Notes under the pieces: model-generated | The model's database searches: none | The model's input: only the letters and a program-made list of their open reading frames with translations | Told to the model about the DNA's origin: nothing | In this document: positions 59,435 to 64,000 of the stretch, in pieces | Layout: every line of letters starts with the position of its first letter | Position numbering within the stretch: position 1 is the stretch's first letter | Translations under genes and position numbers: made by a program | Origin: Dolomedes plantarius | Taxonomy: Eukaryota > Arthropoda > Arachnida > Araneae > Dolomedidae | NCBI GenBank assembly: GCA_907164885.2 | Contig: OU015496.1 | Coordinates: forward strand, 108,571,707-108,635,706 | Length of the DNA stretch: 64,000 nucleotides | Direction: 5' to 3'

Positions 59435-59440
59435 AGTTTA

Positions 59441-59618
59441 GACATTGTTCACATTGCTTTCGGACCTGTGAGAAGCGTAAGAGATATGATAAAATTTAAC
59501 CAATCACAGTGCTCAACGTAATGACGACGTGATACATAAAACCAATCACATGTCAACAATTTCGTTGCCGACGGATGAACACTAAACTGCGCTTCGTAAG
59601 CAATGTAAACAGGGCCTA
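59441..59618. mobile_element. PIF/Harbinger-like MITE
   Basis: TGTTCACATTGCTTTCG near 59447 pairs inverted with CGTAAGCAATGTAAACA near 59596. The right terminus is GGCCCTGTTTACA on the inverse, flanked by TTA on the left and TAA on the right. A three-base TWA target and a GGGCCTGTT-type end suggest PIF/Harbinger. A related end begins at 63926. Confidence 0.55.
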
Positions 59619-59737
59619 AATGTGAAGAGCCACATAAATAAATCGTTCCAAGTTTTCAATTACAATGGTTCGTATATGATGCCCTCGTGCTTCTAAAATA
59701 TGATATAAACTATAACTATTCTAAACATCAACTAGAC

Positions 59738-59795
59738 CAATGATCTCCAAACTTTTTTGTACCCTTATGACGAAAACAATCATAAATTGTACCCC

Positions 59796-59832
<37 letters not shown>

Positions 59833-60123
59833 GTGTGTGTAAAATAATTTTATTTCCAGGAAATGAACAGAAGAATGCAGAAAATCAAGTTATTTTTGTG
59901 TATGTACAGTTGCGTAGCGCACTGATGACTAGAGTGACTAGACAACTAGACATGAAAGCAGAGTTGCCAGTTTAAAAAAAAAACATTTTCGCCCGAATTT
60001 TGTTTTTCAGTTATAATTTTGTACGCGCGTGAGGACATAAAGTATTTGTAAAGAAATGTGGCGCACCCTTAGAATTTTCTGCGTACCCGTTAGGGTACGC
60101 GTACGCCAATTTGAAGACCTCTG
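59738..60123. mobile_element. hAT MITE with perfect 8-bp TSD
   Basis: The octamer AACTAGAC is present at 59730-59737 and 60124-60131. The ends CAATGATCTCCAAACTT and, on the inverse, CAGAGGTCTTCAAATTG are inverted. GTACCC motifs lie inside both ends. A TA/TG microsatellite is at 59800-59840. The two short frames inside are not proteins of known family. Confidence 0.9.
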
Positions 60124-60504
60124 AACTAGACAATAAAAATCCTGGCTCAACATTGCGAACGTTTATTTGGTCAGTACAGGCTTTGCTACTCAAATGCAGG
60201 TGACACAAGGCTCTTCCGAAAATGCGATTAATGTAGCAGGAAAGGACAATTATATGAAAACGGTTAACCAGTTCAAAAGGCCTTTAACGTTCCCATTTCT
60301 CACGTCGTTACTTTTTTCTCTCATCTAAAATTATGTTTCTAATCTAATCCGTATCTTAGAAATCTTGGATCCATATTCCGACTTGTAATTATTGTCGAGT
60401 TATTCCACCACCCTCACATTTCCGTCACAGAAATCGACAAACCCATGCTTTTCAGAAAATCACATTATTTATAGTAGGCGTCATGCCGTCCCCATTGTAT
60501 AGTG

Positions 60505-60640
60505 TTTTGCGTTCTGAGCTACCACTCAGTGGACATGGGTTCAAATCCGGAATAAGGGTTAGTCCTTTCAGAGTCCTCCCCCCTCCCAAAGGGAGCACCT
60601 ATATTTGTTAGCTCACCTATATGGTGTTCCCATAATAAAG
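60505..60640 (+). mobile_element. tRNA-derived SINE head and body
   Basis: GCGTTCTGAGCTACCACTCA, then ACATGGGTTCAAATCCGG, which is a clear B box (60535-60552), lie on the plus strand. A body with CCTCCCAAAGGGAGCACC follows. Its tail may be the CTCTCTGTAGGGGCGTTAAA region near 61195, split off by later insertions. Confidence 0.6.
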
Positions 60641-60799
60641 TAGCCAGCAAAACTTCTCGGATCCTCGTGGGACAATGTCAAGAAGTATCTACCGTCAGAG
60701 ACAAGTACCTGCCTTATTAAAAAATGAATATTAGACATCATTGTTTGGAAACATTTCTCCCACTACATCGTACTATACATTTATAGCTATTTTCTGGGT

Positions 60800-60852
60800 A
60801 AAAGCTTACAGTGAGCCGGGCAGGAATCGAACCTACCTTCTTCTACATTCCG
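60800..60852 (-). mobile_element. tRNA-like B-box fragment
   Basis: The minus strand reads GGTAGGTTCGATTCCTGCCC, a perfect tRNA T-loop/B-box context (60816-60835), but no matching A box lies upstream because a SINE in the opposite strand begins at once. It is probably a truncated SINE or tRNA pseudogene. Confidence 0.5.
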
Positions 60853-61035
60853 CAGGACGATGGACGAATGGCTAGGGCGCTGGCATTCTGTACCAAAGTC
60901 TGTGTATTAGAATCCCACTCTTGGCATGGACGTTTTTAGCCGTTCGGAATCGGCTTTAAGCAGTAGGGACGGGTCTAATTAGACATCGTGTAGCAAAAGT
61001 TTACCATAGCGCTCCAAGCCAAACCAAACCAATCT
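60853..61035 (+). mobile_element. tRNA-derived SINE (CTTTAAGC family), copy 3
   Basis: Plus strand: head GCAGGACGATGGACGAATGG then CTAGGGCGC, a mutated B box (GTATTAGAATCCC), then CTCTTGGCATGGACG and GGCTTTAAGCAGTAGG, and the tail CAAGCCAAACCAAACCAA. The same head, body and tail, inverted, lie at 48593-48777. Confidence 0.85.
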
Positions 61036-61959
61036 TCTATATTGCAGTCCGATGCTGAAGGCTGCTATGTACTAAGAAAATAAATCGTATTTCCCTTTTC
61101 CTCTTCTTGCAGACTCTTGTGGTGGGAGGAGTCCAGTTGACGTTCGAGAATTCCACCCCCCTTAGGATTGACATTTTGAGGGATTGTAATTGCTCTCTCT
61201 GTAGGGGCGTTAAACGCTGCCCCCAAATTATTTTATTTGAAATATATTTTTGTCAACTATTTACAGGTACATAAATGCTGATAATTAAATAAAATTGGTA
61301 TTGTCAGATAGCCTGAACTTTTCTGCAAAGCGCTACAGGATTCATTTTATAAATTTCGTCCACCGAAGGAATTTATGAGCGTTTAAAACACACTATACCA
61401 GATTTTTCCCCGTTTAATTTAAATTTTAAAACATTAATTGCATTTAAAAAAAACAAAAAATGTACACAAATGTAAAATTTCTTTCTCTATGACGGAGTAC
61501 AATTAAAAAAAAAATCTTTGAATCCAAGTCGGCAATCCGTGGACAAATTTTCTCCGTAGGTTAACACTGAGGTGAGCGAATCCAATGGGGTCAGTACATA
61601 GCAGCATTAAATGACTGAATTGCTAGCCGATGTTATTGATGAACGTCAACCGATCAATTTTTTTTTGTTTTATACTACCTCAGTATTCTGAAAGTAGTAA
61701 TCTGATTAATCACTAGATGGCGCTTCTTTACCATATATATTTTCTATTTTTTATGGTATGCATCTTTTTTTTTAGTGAGATAGATGTATGTGACTATTTT
61801 GCATTTAACCGATAATTAGAACATTGTACATACAACCAAATTACCTGTACTACACAATACATGCTCTATGATTATAATGCCTCAGCTCACTTATTTGACC
61901 ACATATCCTGGTACTGAATAACGACAAAAAACGCTTTCACACTTTATAACGCATTCTTC
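61036..61959. other. no gene recognised; possible SINE tail near 61120-61230
   Basis: A GC-richer stretch (GTGGTGGGAGGAGTCC, GGGGCGTTAAACGCTGCCCC) contains a short palindrome GGGGCGTTAAACGCTGCCCC with a one-base bulge. It resembles a SINE tail but no parent is defined. The rest is AT-rich and unfeatured. Confidence 0.4.
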
Positions 61960-62045
61960 GTTCTAACTCCAGGATCGAACATGAAACCTCTGCTTTCCCG
62001 CCACACTCGCTAACCATTTCACTGTCAAACCCTGCTTTCTTTACT
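61960..62045 (-). mobile_element. tRNA-derived SINE-like or tRNA pseudogene
   Basis: The minus strand carries AGTGAAATGGTTAGCGAGTG (A-box region), then AGAGGTTTCATGTTCGATCC (B box, 61969-61988). The spacing fits a tRNA-type promoter. I cannot confirm a folded tRNA and no body is defined. Confidence 0.55.
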
Positions 62046-63130
62046 AACGAACCTCAAAACAACAAGCCTTATGAAGCACATTAAATAAGAGAAGATACAT
62101 CTGAAAAACATTCAATGTCTAGTAATCAGTGCCTTACACCAAACACAAGACAAAACTTACAAAGACTCGTGACCGAAAAAATATTTTGAATGAAAACGGG
62201 AAAACCTAATCTCACGCCAAACAACACTAGCGATTGCATAAAATATATCCCCACGAAACCATGAGTATGCAAGAAAACTTGTTCAACCCGTAAGCAACTG
62301 TCGGAAAACACTTGTATCTCTATCTGGCATCTGGGATATTTAGCAATAAAAATTGGCGGAAAAAAAATTTATGAAGGTATAAATTTTTTTACGCCTTTCG
62401 CACGTGTTGCAATAAACTCACGCCTCGGAGCGGCAATTCCGGGATGGCGGAAAAAAAAAGAGGATTGTACAATTTTTCTCTTTAGACAGAGACTGGATTT
62501 AGTTTGGAATTCACGTTTTGTTTAGGACCTTGTCTCATCACTTAAGACATCCTCCCGGCGACTGAGGAAGTTTGCGTAAGTAACTGCGTGGACATATATC
62601 ACTAGATTGGGACTGTCAGTTCGAGGAAAAAAAAAATTATTTTCGAGGAATTTCTGGAAAGTCCGTGGGAAAAATAAAATCTATAAAGCAGTTTCATGGA
62701 AAGAAAAACTGCTAGGATTTTGGTGACAGGTGTATGTGTGTTGTAAAGGAAATTTGTGTAACGCTAAAATTTTGTTTGTCTGTAAATCAATATTATAGAA
62801 ACAATATACAGCAGAGCGGTATTTCAAAGAATACGGTATCCTAGATATCAGTTGAAACAGAATAAAGCGAGTTTTATTTTAAATCGGGTGAAAGGTTGCT
62901 AATTTATGGGCATTTATAAGGTCGTTGTTCCGATAAGGAACCATTTGGCGATATTTTCGGGGTTCGCTGAATCTATTCAGCTACCCAGAGTGTCGGTAAT
63001 TCTAGATGTGCGCTAATTCTTAGCAATGCAGAGAGACAATCAACTCACCATCCGGTATCCGACTACGTTTAAAACATCGATTTTGATGAAAATTACGAAA
63101 TTGCTTTTATTCCTTCTTTTTAAAGATTGT
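62046..63130. other. no feature recognised
   Basis: No gene or repeat identified in this kilobase. Confidence 0.45.
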
Positions 63131-63166
63131 AGGTGGTGGAGATCTTTTTAAACATCTCCACCACCT
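63131..63166. repeat. perfect 13-bp inverted repeat, 10-base loop
   Basis: AGGTGGTGGAGAT (63131-63143) and ATCTCCACCACCT (63154-63166) are exact complements around CTTTTTAAAC. It is GC-richer than its surroundings and would form a stable hairpin in RNA. Confidence 0.95.
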
Positions 63167-63919
63167 GAGAAATTTAAAACCCGGACTGAATACACTCACT
63201 GAATAGTACTAAACTTTTAAAATCTGAATCTTAAAATAATAGGACTCCGAAATGTCAAGACAAAGATCATAAAAGGCAAACTCGTTAAATTTCTGGAAAA
63301 TGCAAAGAACCGGTTTGCTCGAAATTACAAATTAACTCTTTTCGTTTTAAATTTAGAAATAACTCTCGACAGCTACATATGTAGACATAATTATTTTGGT
63401 GTATTAAAACTATCGTTCCAATTTTTTTTTTACGGTTGTTTGATTTGCGGTCGAAATAAAATAAATAGAACTTTAATCAGACGGAAAATTATATCATTTT
63501 CTCCAATTAAAAAATGTTATTCAAGAGGTTGAGTGCGAGGAGAAATCGTCATTAAAATTGGTTAGGGGGGAAATATCATGCGGCCGTAAGTTAGCTATTG
63601 GTATAAGTTAGTTGTTATAGAATACTTGGTAATTTCGCAGATTTTTGTTAGTGTTATTATATAAAGTAAAGAAAATAGAAGAACAAACATAAAAAGATAT
63701 ATTCCCTGTATTTTTAAAATATACAACTTAATAATGAATCCCCCCCCCCCCCAAAAAAAAAAAAAAAAAAAAACTAGAAAAAAAAATCTTGTTTTCAAGT
63801 GATAACAACTTAACAGACTTTACAGTAGATTGTACCACTTGGTGATTTCTAGCTTCAATTAAGAAAATTAGCTCCAATTATGAAACTTTTTGATAAGGTT
63901 TTAAATAATTCAGAAATAA
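63167..63919. other. no gene recognised; poly-C/poly-A tract
   Basis: A run of about 14 C followed by about 20 A lies at 63739-63772. The 67-codon minus-strand frame across it (Phe and Gly runs) is an artefact. Confidence 0.5.
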
Positions 63920-63925
63920 GGACCT

Positions 63926-64000
63926 GTTCACATAGAAGTCCGTTGCGTTGCGTTAAGGAAAAGATGACGTTGAGATGAAAATAAACCGATCATAGGCGTT
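63926..64000 (+). mobile_element. MITE terminus cut by window end
   Basis: TAA precedes GGACCTGTTCACATAGAAGT and CCGTTGCGTTGCG, resembling the GGGCCTGTTTACATTGC end of 59441-59618 and many Harbinger-type MITEs. The other end lies beyond the window. Confidence 0.45.

Noticed and set aside
60800..60852. tRNA gene on the minus strand
   Set aside because: Only the T-arm half is present. The 5' half is replaced by a SINE in the other orientation.

Overview
The window is AT-rich animal nuclear DNA. It has long (TA)n/(CA)n microsatellites, tRNA-derived SINEs, Helitrons, Tc1/mariner, hAT, piggyBac-like and Tigger-like elements, solo LTR-like sequences and many fold-back elements. It shows no operon structure, no dense open reading frames and no prokaryotic signals. 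An arthropod, possibly an arachnid, is my best guess from the mix of repeats; this is inference and nothing here proves the taxon. No intact protein-coding gene longer than about 110 codons is visible. I read the window as a gene-poor intergenic or intronic stretch filled by layers of mostly decayed mobile DNA.

Layout. 1-6000: weakly featured AT-rich DNA with two compound microsatellites and two fold-back repeats. 6000-8100: a minus-strand Helitron with a ~147-bp internal minisatellite, then a SINE. 9180-11965: a dead Tc1 transposase copy directly followed by a ~270-bp-period satellite that holds a solo LTR. 12090-13020: a dispersed repeat and a CAA-tailed SINE. 15240-19890: a TIR element, a hAT transposon with a perfect 8-bp target duplication and a second hAT-type element nested inside it, then a Helitron at its edge. 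20250-22390: an LTR-like sequence and a fold-back with a SINE in its loop. 26280-28030: a long-TIR fold-back and a deleted Tigger-like transposon. 28667-33792: a 5.1-kb segment bounded by inverted, palindrome-rich termini, holding the only convincing splice-bounded coding pieces. 34690-39220: MITEs, a perfect 21-bp hairpin, SINEs and a 1.8-kb fold-back. 42860-48780: another fold-back, a SINE, a TTAA MITE, a complete but dead mariner, and a TTAA element interrupted by a Helitron. 50700-52870: a TA MITE and two inverted copies of a 5S-rRNA-like repeat. 56130-64000: more MITEs, a Helitron, SINEs and a MITE cut off by the window edge.

There is no pathway to describe. The useful information is the order of insertion, repeat families with several copies in the window, and a possible 3' end of a spliced plus-strand gene near 29.4-32.4 kb. 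Element boundaries come from visible terminal repeats and target duplications and are accurate to a few bases where a duplication is stated, looser elsewhere. Short exons of long-intron genes cannot be excluded by eye.
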